Below the pieces are notes generated by a model that had not been told where the DNA came from, searched no databases, and saw nothing but the letters and a program-made list of their open reading frames with translations. Position numbers and translations under genes: made by a program. 64,000 bases of DNA, from NCBI RefSeq assembly GCF_042687825.1, contig NZ_JBHUQE010000011.1, positions 1-64,000 on the forward strand, read 5' to 3'. The stretch comes from Sedimentitalea sp042687825. GTDB taxonomy: Bacteria > Pseudomonadota > Alphaproteobacteria > Rhodobacterales > Rhodobacteraceae. This document shows, piece after piece, positions 35,492 through 44,900 of this stretch (its first letter is position 1; each line of letters starts with the position of its first letter).

Positions 35492-36621
35492 CGCTGAGAT
35501 CGATCCTGGTCGCGGCCCTGCTCGGCGGGACGCCCATTCTGGCCCAGACCGATCCGGCGGGCGCGGCGCGGGCGGCGATGCAGCAACTGGAAACGGCGGC
35601 GCAATCCCTGCAGCAGGCGGACGGCGCGCGCGACCGGGTGCGGGCGCTGACCGCGACCATCCGGGCCTATGAGGCAGGTCTGGTGGCGATGCGCGACGGG
35701 CTGCGCCGGGCGGCCACGCGCGAGGCCCAGCTGAGCCGCCAGTTGCAGGCCCGTGAAGGTGAAGTCTCGCAATTGCTGGGGGTCCTGCTGACCATCGGCA
35801 CCGCGCCGCCGCCCGTGCTGCTGCTGCACCCGGTCGGTCCGGCCGGTGCGGCGCGTTCCGGCATGATCCTGGCCGAGGTGACCCCGGCGCTGCAGGCCCG
35901 GGCCGGACAGCTGCGCAGCGATTTGCAAGAGGTGCAGACCCTGCGGCTGTTGCAGCAGAACGCAGTAACCGTGCTGCAGGAGGGACTGGCCGGGGTCCAG
36001 CAGGCCCGCGCCGACCTCAGCCAGGCCATGGCCAACCGCACCGATCTGCCGAAACGGTTCACCGAGGATCCGGTGCGCACCGCCATCCTGATCTCGTCCG
36101 TGGAAACCCTGGATGGTTTCGCCAGCGGCCTGTCGCAGATCACCGGCGAAGACGTCGCCCCACTGGACACCGACATTGCCGCGCTCAAGGGCCGGTTGGA
36201 CCTGCCGGTGCAGGGCGTGGTTCTGCATCGGGCCGGCGAGGCGGATGCCGCCGGAATCCGTCGGGACGGGATCATCCTGGCGACCCGCCCCCGGGCTCTG
36301 GTCAATTCGCCAACGGCAGCCACGATCCGCTATCGCGGCCCGTTGCTGGACATGGGCAATGTGATGATTCTTGAGCCGCAGCCGGACACCCTGTTCGTGT
36401 TGTCCGGCCTCAATGAGGTGTTCGGCGAGACCGGTCAGGTGATACCGGCGGGGGCTCCGGTGGGGCTGATGGGTGGAGCGGCCCCGGAAATCGGCGCGAT
36501 TCTGTCACTTAGAGGTGATGGCACTGGAACTGACCGGTCAGAAACGCTCTATATAGAGGTCAGAGAGGGTGGGCGCCCTGTGGACCCTGAAACCTGGTTC
36601 CAAACCGACAAGGATGGATAA
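35488..36621 (+). CDS. EnvC-like murein hydrolase activator (degenerate LytM)
   Basis: A 377-residue exported protein: signal peptide (MTLRSILVAALLGGTPILAQ), long coiled coil over about residues 30-190 with Gln/Ala/Arg heptads, then a C-terminal LytM/peptidase M23-like domain (about 255-377; GNVMILEPQPDTLFVLSGL and TGQVIPAGAPVGLMGG). The Zn ligands HxxxD and HxH of active LytM enzymes are not visible, as in EnvC, which activates amidases instead of cutting peptidoglycan itself. The gpmI-envC-ctpA order is common in alphaproteobacteria and suggests a cell-division role. Confidence 0.8.
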   Translation: MTLRSILVAALLGGTPILAQTDPAGAARAAMQQLETAAQSLQQADGARDRVRALTATIRAYEAGLVAMRDGLRRAATREAQLSRQLQAREGEVSQLLGVLLTIGTAPPPVLLLHPVGPAGAARSGMILAEVTPALQARAGQLRSDLQEVQTLRLLQQNAVTVLQEGLAGVQQARADLSQAMANRTDLPKRFTEDPVRTAILISSVETLDGFASGLSQITGEDVAPLDTDIAALKGRLDLPVQGVVLHRAGEADAAGIRRDGIILATRPRALVNSPTAATIRYRGPLLDMGNVMILEPQPDTLFVLSGLNEVFGETGQVIPAGAPVGLMGGAAPEIGAILSLRGDGTGTDRSETLYIEVREGGRPVDPETWFQTDKDG

Positions 36622-36627
36622 GCGAAC

Positions 36628-37971
36628 ATGAAGAAATTCGTTATGGCTGCTCTCGGTGGCACGGCGGCGGGAATTCTGGCGACGACGCAGATTGCCGGAC
36701 CGTTGCTGGCCGAGGAAAAGGCGCGCAGCGCCAATGTCTACGAGCAGCTTGACCTGTTTGGCGACATTTTTGAACGGATACGCGCACAATATGTCGAAGA
36801 GGTCGACGAGGCCGAGCTGATCGAGGCGGCGATCGATGGCATGTTGACCTCGCTGGACCCGCATTCCAGCTATCTGTCGCCTGACGACGCCGCCCAGATG
36901 CGGGTGCAGACCCGCGGCGAATTCGGCGGTCTGGGCATCGAGGTCACGCAGGAAGACGGTTTTGTCAAAGTGGTTTCGCCGATCGACGGCACCCCGGCGG
37001 ACGAGGCTGGCATGGAGGCGGGCGATTTCATCACCCATGTCGACGGCGAAAGCCTGCTGGGCCTGACGCTGGACAAGGCGGTGGATCTGATGCGCGGGCC
37101 GGTCGGTTCGGAAATCGTCATCACCGTCGTGCGCGAGGGCGAGGCCGAACCGTTCGACGTGTCGATCATTCGCGACACGATCAAGCTGACGGCGGTGCGC
37201 ACGCGCACCGAGGGCGAAACCGTCGTTCTGCGCATCACTACGTTCAACGACCAGACCACGCCCAACCTGGAGGCCGGTTTGAAGGAACAGATCGAGGCTG
37301 CCGGCGGCATGGACAAGATCAACGGCATCGTACTGGATCTGCGCAACAACCCGGGCGGCCTGCTGACCCAGGCGATCAAGGTTTCGGACGCGTTTCTGGA
37401 AAAGGGCGAGATTGTCAGCACGCGCGGCCGCAATGTCGCCGACGGTGAGCGGTTCAACGCCACGGCGGGCGATCTGGCCGCAGGCAAGCCGATGGTGGTG
37501 CTGATCAATGGCGGCTCGGCCTCGGCCTCGGAAATCGTTGCCGGCGCCTTGCAGGATCACCGCCGCGCCATCGTGGTGGGCACCAAGAGTTTCGGCAAGG
37601 GTTCGGTGCAGACGGTGATGCCGCTGCGGGGCGACGGGGCGATGCGCCTGACAACGGCGCGTTATTACACGCCGTCGGGCCGTTCGATTCAGGCACTGGG
37701 CGTCAGCCCTGACATCGTGGTCGCACAGCCGCGCCGCAAGCCGGCCACCGAGGAAGAGGAAGAGGCCAAGAATGCCGCACGCACCCGTTCCGAAGCGGAT
37801 CTGCGCGGGCGGCTGAACAATGACAGCCTGTCCGAGGACGAGGCGCGCCAGATTGAAGAGGACCGGGAAAAAGCGGAAAAAGCCGCCGAACTGCGCGAAC
37901 AGGATTATCAGCTGGCCTATGCCATCGACATCCTGAAAGGCCTGTCGGCCCTGGGCACCGAAAACGACTGA
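36628..37971 (+). CDS. ctpA: Carboxy-terminal processing protease (S41 family)
   Basis: The 447-residue protease has an N-terminal signal/anchor, a PDZ domain (about residues 95-175; GGLGIEVTQEDGFVKVVSP), and the S41 catalytic part with LDLRNNPGGLLTQAI, nucleophile Ser in NGGSASASEIVAGAL and Lys in GTKSFGKGSVQT. The tail from about residue 370 is highly charged. CtpA cleaves periplasmic proteins near their C-termini and helps control peptidoglycan hydrolases, which fits the EnvC-like gene 6 bp upstream. A strong terminator follows. Confidence 0.95.
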   Translation: MKKFVMAALGGTAAGILATTQIAGPLLAEEKARSANVYEQLDLFGDIFERIRAQYVEEVDEAELIEAAIDGMLTSLDPHSSYLSPDDAAQMRVQTRGEFGGLGIEVTQEDGFVKVVSPIDGTPADEAGMEAGDFITHVDGESLLGLTLDKAVDLMRGPVGSEIVITVVREGEAEPFDVSIIRDTIKLTAVRTRTEGETVVLRITTFNDQTTPNLEAGLKEQIEAAGGMDKINGIVLDLRNNPGGLLTQAIKVSDAFLEKGEIVSTRGRNVADGERFNATAGDLAAGKPMVVLINGGSASASEIVAGALQDHRRAIVVGTKSFGKGSVQTVMPLRGDGAMRLTTARYYTPSGRSIQALGVSPDIVVAQPRRKPATEEEEEAKNAARTRSEADLRGRLNNDSLSEDEARQIEEDREKAEKAAELREQDYQLAYAIDILKGLSALGTEND

Positions 37972-37996
37972 TATCGCCTTCGGGGTGACAGTGTCA

Positions 37997-38031
37997 GGGC
38001 CGCGCAGAACCTTCTGCGCGGCCCTTTCTTT
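37997..38031 (+). terminator. Rho-independent terminator of the gpmI-envC-ctpA operon
   Basis: A perfect 13-bp stem (GGGCCGCGCAGAA / TTCTGCGCGGCCC) is followed by TTTCTTT, 26 bp after the ctpA stop codon. Confidence 0.9.
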
Positions 38032-38054
38032 GCCGGATTGACGCTGCACGGGCA

Positions 38055-38076
38055 CGGCGCCCCTGGGGGGGCGCCG
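38055..38076. terminator. Hairpin between convergent ctpA and glyoxalase-like genes
   Basis: CGGCGCCCC-TGGG-GGGGCGCCG forms a 9-bp stem with a 4-nt loop, 9 bp beyond the stop of the minus-strand gene. There is no T-run on either strand, so termination here would be factor-aided. Confidence 0.4.
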
Positions 38077-38084
38077 CTCTGCCG

Positions 38085-38531
38085 CTATTGCCGCAGTGCG
38101 GCCTGATCCAGAACCAGATGCGGCTGTCCGTCCGAGGTTTTTTCAGCAGTCCTGCCGGATCGGTCGATCACGGCTGTGATCTGCGAACGGAAATTGGACA
38201 TGCTGTCAAACCGGATGACATCGACCGGCGCGTCGAACCGCAGGGTCACCTGCAGGCGCGCGCCACCGGCCATTTCGCGCAGGCCGATGATTTCGGCGCG
38301 GAATCTCTGGCCCAGATAGGTGCCGTTGACCCGCTGGCCCAGATACAGAGGCGCGGACGGCGCATTTCCGGTGCTGGCATGCAGCGTGTTCCAGTCGCGG
38401 TGACCCAGTTGCCGGGCCAACAGTTCCAGCGACTGGCTATGGGAAACCGTGTGGCCTGATCCGGCCAGCGCCGCGCGCAGGGATTTCGCCTGTGCCTTGA
38501 GATCGGCAAGGGTAGGGGGGTGATGGGACAT
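38085..38531 (-). CDS. Glyoxalase-superfamily-type small protein
   Basis: A 148-residue protein with an N-terminal helical module (LADLKAQAKSLRAALAGSG, then SQSLELLARQLGHRDWNTLHA) known from 'glyoxalase superfamily protein' entries, followed by a small beta domain (YLGQRVNGTYLGQRFRAEIIGLREM). The N-terminal motif resembles toxin-antitoxin-like 'Q-LGHRDWNTL' modules of unknown role. No metal-binding glyoxalase residues are evident. The ATG at 38531 follows a GAGG site. The function is unknown. Confidence 0.65.
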   Translation of the reverse strand: MSHHPPTLADLKAQAKSLRAALAGSGHTVSHSQSLELLARQLGHRDWNTLHASTGNAPSAPLYLGQRVNGTYLGQRFRAEIIGLREMAGGARLQVTLRFDAPVDVIRFDSMSNFRSQITAVIDRSGRTAEKTSDGQPHLVLDQAALRQ

Positions 38532-38701
38532 CAAAAACCTCTTTCATGTTCTGATGCGGATTTGTGCTGGTGCTCGCGTTGCCAACGGACCGCAGAACCG
38601 AAACCGGTGGATCCCGTCGTTATGAGCTTCACCCTGGCGATGCCTGCGAGCGGCGGGTGCCCATGACCCTGCGGCGCAGATAGGGATGCGGCGGCGGGCC
38701 G

Positions 38702-39088
38702 TCAAGGGTGGCCGCAATCCCGGAGATGTTGCCGAAAGACGCGTTTCAGCAGATCCAGTTCGGCCCGCAGCAGATCCAGCTCGGCCCGCAGATCGCCGCT
38801 GGCGGCGGCACCGGCGATCAGGGTGACCTCGCCCAGCCGGGTGTCGTTCTGCGCATCGGTGATCAGGATCGTGTGTACCCCGTCCGACAGTGCCGCGGCG
38901 GGCACCGGAAAGGACAGCAGCCAGGTGCCGCCGCCGTCATCCGCCCGCGTCAGGTCTATCCCATCGACCGGTTGTTCGCGATGGCTGACTTGGATATCCG
39001 GCGCCGGGGCATCGGTGTGTAAGCCACCGATACAGCCCTGCCAGATACCGTTTTGCAGGCGGGTTTCGCTCAGGGTCAGGTTGCTCAT
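38702..39088 (-). CDS. Uncharacterised protein, lineage-restricted
   Basis: A 128-residue protein with a beta-rich first part (IWQGCIGGLHTDAP through HTILITDAQNDTRLGEVTLIAG) and a C-terminal leucine-heptad helix (LRAELDLLRAELDLLKRVFR), which suggests a coiled-coil oligomer. It sits 13 bp downstream of the 253-residue gene and is probably co-expressed. No signal peptide is visible. I do not recognise a named family. Confidence 0.65.
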   Translation of the reverse strand: MSNLTLSETRLQNGIWQGCIGGLHTDAPAPDIQVSHREQPVDGIDLTRADDGGGTWLLSFPVPAAALSDGVHTILITDAQNDTRLGEVTLIAGAAASGDLRAELDLLRAELDLLKRVFRQHLRDCGHP

Positions 39089-39101
39089 GTCGTGTCCCGT
39101 G

Positions 39102-39863
39102 TCACAAGGCGGCGCGGCGCCGGCGGGTCAGCGTCAGGTCGCGCAGGATGACCCTGTTCATTGCCGGTGCTTCCAGGATCAGATCCAGCCACAGCCGGTC
39201 GATGCGTTTTTCGTTCATGTTGGAATAGGCCAGGTCGTATTCCATGTGCATGTCCTGCCCCGTCTGCGGCAACTCGCGCACCAGCTTGTCGGTGTTCGGG
39301 CCGTGCAGGACGTTCAGGCGGGCAAAGAATTTGAGCGGCGTCTCGGTCTCGGCCGCCAGATCCAGCCGTAATACATGCGCGCGGCTCAGCCCTTCGGCGG
39401 CCTGGGGCGGCAGGTCGATGGCCAGGGACAGAAAGCTGCCGTGAAACCGGAATACGTCCAGTTGCAAACCAAGAGGGGGGGCGTTCTGAGAGGGCGGATT
39501 GGCGATTTGGCGCAGGGTCAGTTCCGACAGATCGCAGTCATGAAACAGCGTTATCTGATCGCACAGCCGCAGCTTTTTGGGCGCACCTGCGGTGCCGGGA
39601 ACCGGCAGTGGACGGCACCACGGATCGGGCCGCCAGGACCAGTCGGTACCATGCGGAGGCTGCTTTTGGCCCGGAACGATCACGGCGGCGGCCAGCCGCG
39701 AATCGGCCACGTCGATCAGCCGGTCCAGCTGGGTCCGCAGGGCGCGGGCCTGGGCGCGCTGATGACGCAGCGCGGCTAGCGGTGTCTTGCGGGCATGGCC
39801 GGCGGCCCTGCGCCAGTGGCGCAGGCTGCCCGCATGTCTCAGCCGATCCAGTATCCCGACCAT
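39102..39863 (-). CDS. Uncharacterised protein (possibly DUF6478)
   Basis: A 253-residue soluble protein with an Arg-rich helical start, a region with DWSWRPDPWCRPL and a C-terminal beta-sandwich-like domain (DCDLSELTLRQIANPP, LDVFRFHGSFLSLAIDLP, EYDLAYSNMNEKRIDRLWLDLIL). It resembles a conserved Rhodobacterales protein that I recall as DUF6478, but I could not confirm that. It pairs with the downstream 128-residue gene. Confidence 0.65.
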   Translation of the reverse strand: MVGILDRLRHAGSLRHWRRAAGHARKTPLAALRHQRAQARALRTQLDRLIDVADSRLAAAVIVPGQKQPPHGTDWSWRPDPWCRPLPVPGTAGAPKKLRLCDQITLFHDCDLSELTLRQIANPPSQNAPPLGLQLDVFRFHGSFLSLAIDLPPQAAEGLSRAHVLRLDLAAETETPLKFFARLNVLHGPNTDKLVRELPQTGQDMHMEYDLAYSNMNEKRIDRLWLDLILEAPAMNRVILRDLTLTRRRRAAL

Positions 39864-39948
39864 CCGTCTTTCCGCTGCGTGGCGCTTGTACTGCCGTGTC
39901 TGAGCTATCTAACGAAAGGCGTGCAGCCAGATAAACCGGCAATCGCGA

Positions 39949-39983
39949 CCGCGCCGGTTTTTTCCGCCGGCGCGGTGTTTTTG
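39949..39983. terminator. Hairpin beyond ilvD
   Basis: CCGCGCCGG and CCGGCGCGG enclose a T-rich 9-nt loop, followed on the plus strand by TGTTTTTG. It lies in the 159-bp gap between the ilvD stop and the 253-residue gene on the same strand, so it probably ends the ilvD transcript or shields the downstream gene. Confidence 0.45.
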
Positions 39984-40022
39984 CGCAGGATGCGAGGCCG
40001 GGTCGATCGAAAGACGCGGCAG

Positions 40023-41786
40023 TCAGAGGTCCATATAGATGTGTTTTTCCTCGTCGCCGCCCGGATGGGTGACCGCGCCCTTGTAGGTGGCGCCGACCAG
40101 TTGGGCGTATTTCCACAGCGCGCCGCTGGCATAGATCGTGTCGCGCGGGCCTTTCCAGTCGGCTTTTCGGGCGGTCAGTTCGTCCTCGCTGAGATCGACG
40201 CTGATCTCGCCATTCGGTGCGTCGATGGTGATGATGTCGCCGTTTTTCAGCAGGGCAATGGGGCCGCCCCGCGCCGCTTCGGGGCCGACATGGCCGACGC
40301 AGAAACCGCGCGTCGCGCCCGAGAACCGCCCGTCGGTGATCAGCGCCACCTTTTTGCCCATGCCCTGGCCGGACAGCGCCGCCGTAGTGGACAGCATTTC
40401 GCGCATGCCAGGACCCCCGGCGGGGCCCTCGTTGCGGATGACGATGACTTCGCCTTCTTCATAGGCGCGGGCCTTGACCGCCTCGAACGCATCCTCTTCG
40501 CATTCAAACACCCGCGCGGGGCCGACAAAGCGCTGATGGTTGGACGGAATGCCCGCGACCTTGACGATGGCGCCCTCGGGCGCAAGGTTGCCTGTCAGAC
40601 CGACGACGCCGCCGGTCTTGGTCAGCGGGTTGTCGATGGGATAGATCACCCGGCCATCGGCCTCGCGGTCGATGCGGTCCAGTTCCTCGCCCATCGACCG
40701 GCCGGTCGCGGTCATGCAATCCTCGTGGATCAGGCCGGCCTTGCGCAGTTCCTTCATCACCACCGGAATGCCACCGGCATCATAGAGATCCTTGGCGACG
40801 TACTGGCCGCCCGGTTTCAGGTCGACGAAATAGGGCGTGTCGCGGAAGATGTCGCAGACGTCCTGCAGGAAAAAGTCGATGCCGGCCTCGTGCGCGATGG
40901 CGGGCAGGTGCAGCCCGGCATTGGTCGACCCGCCGGTGCAGGCGACGACGCGGGCGGCGTTTTCCAGCGACTGGCGCGTGACCACGTCGCGGGCGCGGAT
41001 GTTCTTTTCCAGCAGATTCATCACCGCCTGCCCGGAGGCCTCGGCATACTGATCGCGCGACTCATAGGGCGCGGGCATGCCCGAGCTGTTCATCAGCGCC
41101 AGCCCGATCGCCTCGGAGACGCAGGCCATGGTGTTTGCGGTGAACTGACCGCCACAGGCCCCGGCACTGGGGCAGGCGACGCGTTCCAGCATGTCCAGGG
41201 CGGCATCCGACATCGAGCCGTTCTGGTGCCGGCCCACGGCCTCGAACATGTCCTGAACGGTCAGGTCGCGGGTGCGGAAATCCTCGGGGATCTCATCGAC
41301 CTGGGGGGCCTTGCCCGGCAGGATCGAACCACCATAGATGAAGACCGACGGCGTGTTCAGCCGCACCATGGCCATCATCATGCCGGGCAGCGACTTGTCA
41401 CAGCCCGCCAGGCCGACCAGCGCGTCATAGCAATGGCCGCGCATGGTCAGTTCGACCGTGTCGGCGATGGCTTCGCGGCTGGCCAGCGAACTGCGCATGC
41501 CCTCATGGCCCATGGCGATGCCGTCGGTGACGGTGATGGTGGTAAACTCGCGCGGCGTGCCCGCCGCCGCCTTGACCCCCAGCTTGACCGCCTGGGCCTG
41601 GCGGTTCAGCGAGATGTTGCAGGGCGCGGCTTCGTTCCAGCAGGTGGCGACACCGACCAGCGGCTGATGAATTTCGGTGTCGCTGATGCCCATCGCATAG
41701 AGATAGGACCGGTGCGGCGCGCGTTCGGGGCCTTCGGTGACGTGGCGGCTGGGCAGTTTGGTCTTGTCGAACGGGCGCTTGAGCAT
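40023..41786 (-). CDS. ilvD: Dihydroxy-acid dehydratase
   Basis: The 587-residue enzyme starts MLKRPFDKTKLPSRHVTEGP and carries the Fe-S cysteines and family motifs CNEAAPCN-type (VATCWNEAAPCNISL), DALVGLAGCDKSLPG, PSAGACGGQFTANTM and the C-terminal TDGRFSGATRGFCVGHV. It makes 2-oxo acids in isoleucine/valine (and pantothenate) synthesis. The ATG at 41786 gives the family's normal N-terminus; the longer frame does not. A sigma-70-like promoter lies about 30 bp upstream. Confidence 0.97.
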   Translation of the reverse strand: MLKRPFDKTKLPSRHVTEGPERAPHRSYLYAMGISDTEIHQPLVGVATCWNEAAPCNISLNRQAQAVKLGVKAAAGTPREFTTITVTDGIAMGHEGMRSSLASREAIADTVELTMRGHCYDALVGLAGCDKSLPGMMMAMVRLNTPSVFIYGGSILPGKAPQVDEIPEDFRTRDLTVQDMFEAVGRHQNGSMSDAALDMLERVACPSAGACGGQFTANTMACVSEAIGLALMNSSGMPAPYESRDQYAEASGQAVMNLLEKNIRARDVVTRQSLENAARVVACTGGSTNAGLHLPAIAHEAGIDFFLQDVCDIFRDTPYFVDLKPGGQYVAKDLYDAGGIPVVMKELRKAGLIHEDCMTATGRSMGEELDRIDREADGRVIYPIDNPLTKTGGVVGLTGNLAPEGAIVKVAGIPSNHQRFVGPARVFECEEDAFEAVKARAYEEGEVIVIRNEGPAGGPGMREMLSTTAALSGQGMGKKVALITDGRFSGATRGFCVGHVGPEAARGGPIALLKNGDIITIDAPNGEISVDLSEDELTARKADWKGPRDTIYASGALWKYAQLVGATYKGAVTHPGGDEEKHIYMDL

Positions 41787-41816
41787 GGCGGGTCTCCGGT
41801 AAACTTGCTGGCGTCG

Positions 41817-41845
41817 GGAATAGCCTTGCACCCGCACGTGTACAA
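41817..41845 (-). promoter_or_regulatory. Candidate promoter for ilvD
   Basis: On the minus strand TTGTAC and TATTCC are 17 bp apart, placing the start point about 24 nt before the ilvD ATG. No attenuator-like leader peptide fits in so short a leader. Confidence 0.4.
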
Positions 41846-41975
41846 GGGCCAAGGCGATGCTGCGCGGTTGCCGGGCGCTTGAATTCGCCCGGTGCAGTGC
41901 TTACCGTCAAACCGCCGCCGGGACCGGGCATTCCTGCGCAAGACACGCCATATCCGCAGAACCGAGGACCGGGTG

Positions 41976-44900
41976 ATGGAACCCACATTGTTTTCCTTTA
42001 TCTGGAAGTATTCCAGACGCCAGCAACTGATGTTGCTGCTGGTCACGCTGGTCACCTTTCCGTTCCTCTATGCCTCGCTGGAACTGCCCAAGATGATCAT
42101 CAACGACGCCATTGGCGCCTCGACGGCGGTGGTTGATCTGTGGGGGGTCGAACTGACCCAGGTGCAGTATCTGATGCTGCTCTGTTTCGCCTTTCTGGCT
42201 ACCGTGATCGTGGCCGGGCTGATGAAGATGCGGGTCAACACGATGAAGGGCGTTCTGTCGGAACGCCTGTTGCGGCGGCTGCGCTATCAGCTGATCAGCC
42301 GGATGATGCGGTTTCCGCGGCCCTATTTCCGCAACACCAGCCAGGGCGAGCTGGTGTCCATGGTCACCTCCGAGGCCGAGCCCATGGGCGGGCTGATGGG
42401 TGATGCGGTGGCGCAGCCGGCGTTCCAGTTCGGCCAGATGATGACCATCGTGGTGTTTCTGTTCATGCAAAGCGTCTGGTTCGGGCTGGCCAGTATCGCG
42501 CTGATCCCGCTGCAGGCCTGGCTGATCCCGCGTCTGCAGCGCCAGATCAACCTGCTGAACAAGGATCGCATCAAGGAAATCCGTCACCTGTCCAGCGAGA
42601 TCGGCGAAAGCGCGGCCGGGATCAGCGATCTGCGTGCCAATGGCGGCTGGCGCTATCGGCTGGCGATGTTGACCGACCGGCTGGGCCGGCTGTTCGAGAT
42701 CCGGTTTCAGATCTATCAGAAAAAATTCTTTATGAAGTTTCTGAACAACACGATCACCCAGATGACGCCTTTTGCGTTCTATCTGGTCGGCGGCTATCTG
42801 GCGATCAAAGGCGAGATCACGGTCGGGGCGCTGGTGGCGGCAATCGCCGCCTACAAGGACCTGTCCAGCCCGTGGAAGGAGTTGCTGACCTATTACAACC
42901 AGGTTCAGGACATGAGCCTGCGCTGGGAGATCGTCACCGAACGCTTTGCCCCGCGCGGGATGATCGACGAGAAACTGTTCGAGGGCGAACCCGAAGAAAT
43001 GCCGCGCCTACAGGGCGAGATTGCCATCAAGGACGTGACCGTGCGCGACAGCGACGGCAACACGGTGCTGGAAGATATCTCGCTGACCATTCCCCGGGGG
43101 GCGCGGGTGGCCATTCAGTGCAACAGTGCCGTCGAGCGCGCGGCCTTTGCGCATCTGATGACCCGCGAACTGCTGCCGGTGCGTGGCCATGTGACGCTGG
43201 CCGGTCACCGGCTGGACGAACTGCACCAGGCGGTGATCGCCGCACGGGTCGGCTATGCCCATTCGCGGCCCTATCTGTTTGACGGCACGCTGGGCGAAAA
43301 CCTGATGATGCCGCTGAAGATCAAGCCGCAATCGGTGCTGTACGACCCGAATGGCAGGAATCATCGGGCCAGCGAGGCACAGCGTTCGGGCAACAGCACC
43401 GATGTGCTGGACGCAAACTGGGTCGATCCCGGGCTGGCGGGGCTGACGGATGGCGACGACATCCGCGACTGGTGGTTCCAGCTGGTCGGCGCGATGGGGG
43501 TTGACGAGATGCTGTTCCGCCGCACGATCCGGTCGCGTTTTGATCCTGCCAAGAACCCCAAACTGGCCCGCGACATCGTCGCGCGGCGTCCCGAGATTTA
43601 CGACCGCCTCAAGGCAAAAGGCCTGGATTCGGTGGTGCACCGGTTCGAGCCGGATCAGTTCAATCCGGCAATTCCCCTGGGCGGCAACCTGCTGTTCGCG
43701 GCCCCGATCCGCAATATCAGCCAGCAGGCGCTGGCCGAGGACGGCGCGTTCATCCGCATGTTGCGTGACCAGGGGCTGGCTGAGCAGGGGTTGGAAATCA
43801 GCCAGGCGGTGATGGAAATTCTGTGCCAGACATTTGGCCGCGACGGTATCGATCACCCGTTGTTCCGTCGTCTGGGCATGGAAGACGAGATGTATCTGCG
43901 CCTGACGGACATCGCGCGCAAACGCAGCCAACAGGGCAAGGACGCGCTCAGCCAAGAGGAATGCGCGCTGCTGATGACCGTGCCCTTCCTGCTGACCGCA
44001 GAACAGATCGGCGCCAGCTTTCCGGACCAGTTCAAGGACCGCATTCTGGAACTGCGAAAAACCAAGGCTGCTGAGTTGCGCCGCCACATGCAGGGCAAAT
44101 TCGTGGCGGTCGAGCCCGATGTCTATGTCCCGCGCCTGACCGTGCTCGAAAACGCGATCTATGGCCGGGTGTCGATGACGGCCGGCGCCAAGGCGGACGC
44201 GGTCGAGGATGTCGTGGCCGAGGTCTTTGCAGAAAACGGGCTGCGCCAGCGCGTGTCCTCGATCATGTACGATCTGCCCACCGGTCTGGGCGGCACCAAC
44301 CTGCCGACGGTGTTTCAGGAACGCGCCGCCTTCAGCCGCGCCGCGATCAAGCGCCCGGATATCCTGATCATCGACAAGGCGCTGGCCAGCCACGACAGCG
44401 ACAGCCGCGCCAAAACCCGCCGAAAACTGCGCGAACTGCTGCCGGACACCACGATGATCTTCATGGAGGACCGGTTCGGGCATCCCGAGGCCTATGACAT
44501 GTTCGTGGAAATCGAGAACGGTCGCATCGACGGGGTGGCCCGGGCCGAGGCCGAGGACCGCACCAGCGGCAGCGATCTGCGCCGCAAGCAAAAGGCCATA
44601 GCCGATACCGATCTGTTCGCCGGTTTGGATGCCCGCAACCAGCGCCTGCTGGCCTTCGGGGCGCAATGGTACACGGCCGAGCCCGGCGAAATGGTCTTTG
44701 CCAACGGCCAGCCCCCGGACGCGGCCTATCTCTGCCTTGAAGGCACCGCCGAACTGCGCTGGCCGGAGCGGCCCAAAGAGGACCCACCGGTGTCGATCGT
44801 CGAACCCGGGCGTCTGATCGGCGATCTGTCAATCATCACCAACGAGCCGCGGCAGCTGGACCTGATCGCGGTCGGCCGCACGCGGTTTCTGCGCCTGGCG

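Noticed and set aside
39795..41882. 695-codon open frame on the plus strand across ilvD
   Set aside because: Antisense shadow of dihydroxy-acid dehydratase, with no family resemblance and GC-skewed composition.
43008..44666. 552-codon minus-strand frame inside the degenerate ABC gene, considered as an overlapping gene
   Set aside because: His/Gln/Arg-rich antisense translation without a ribosome-binding site or recognisable domain.
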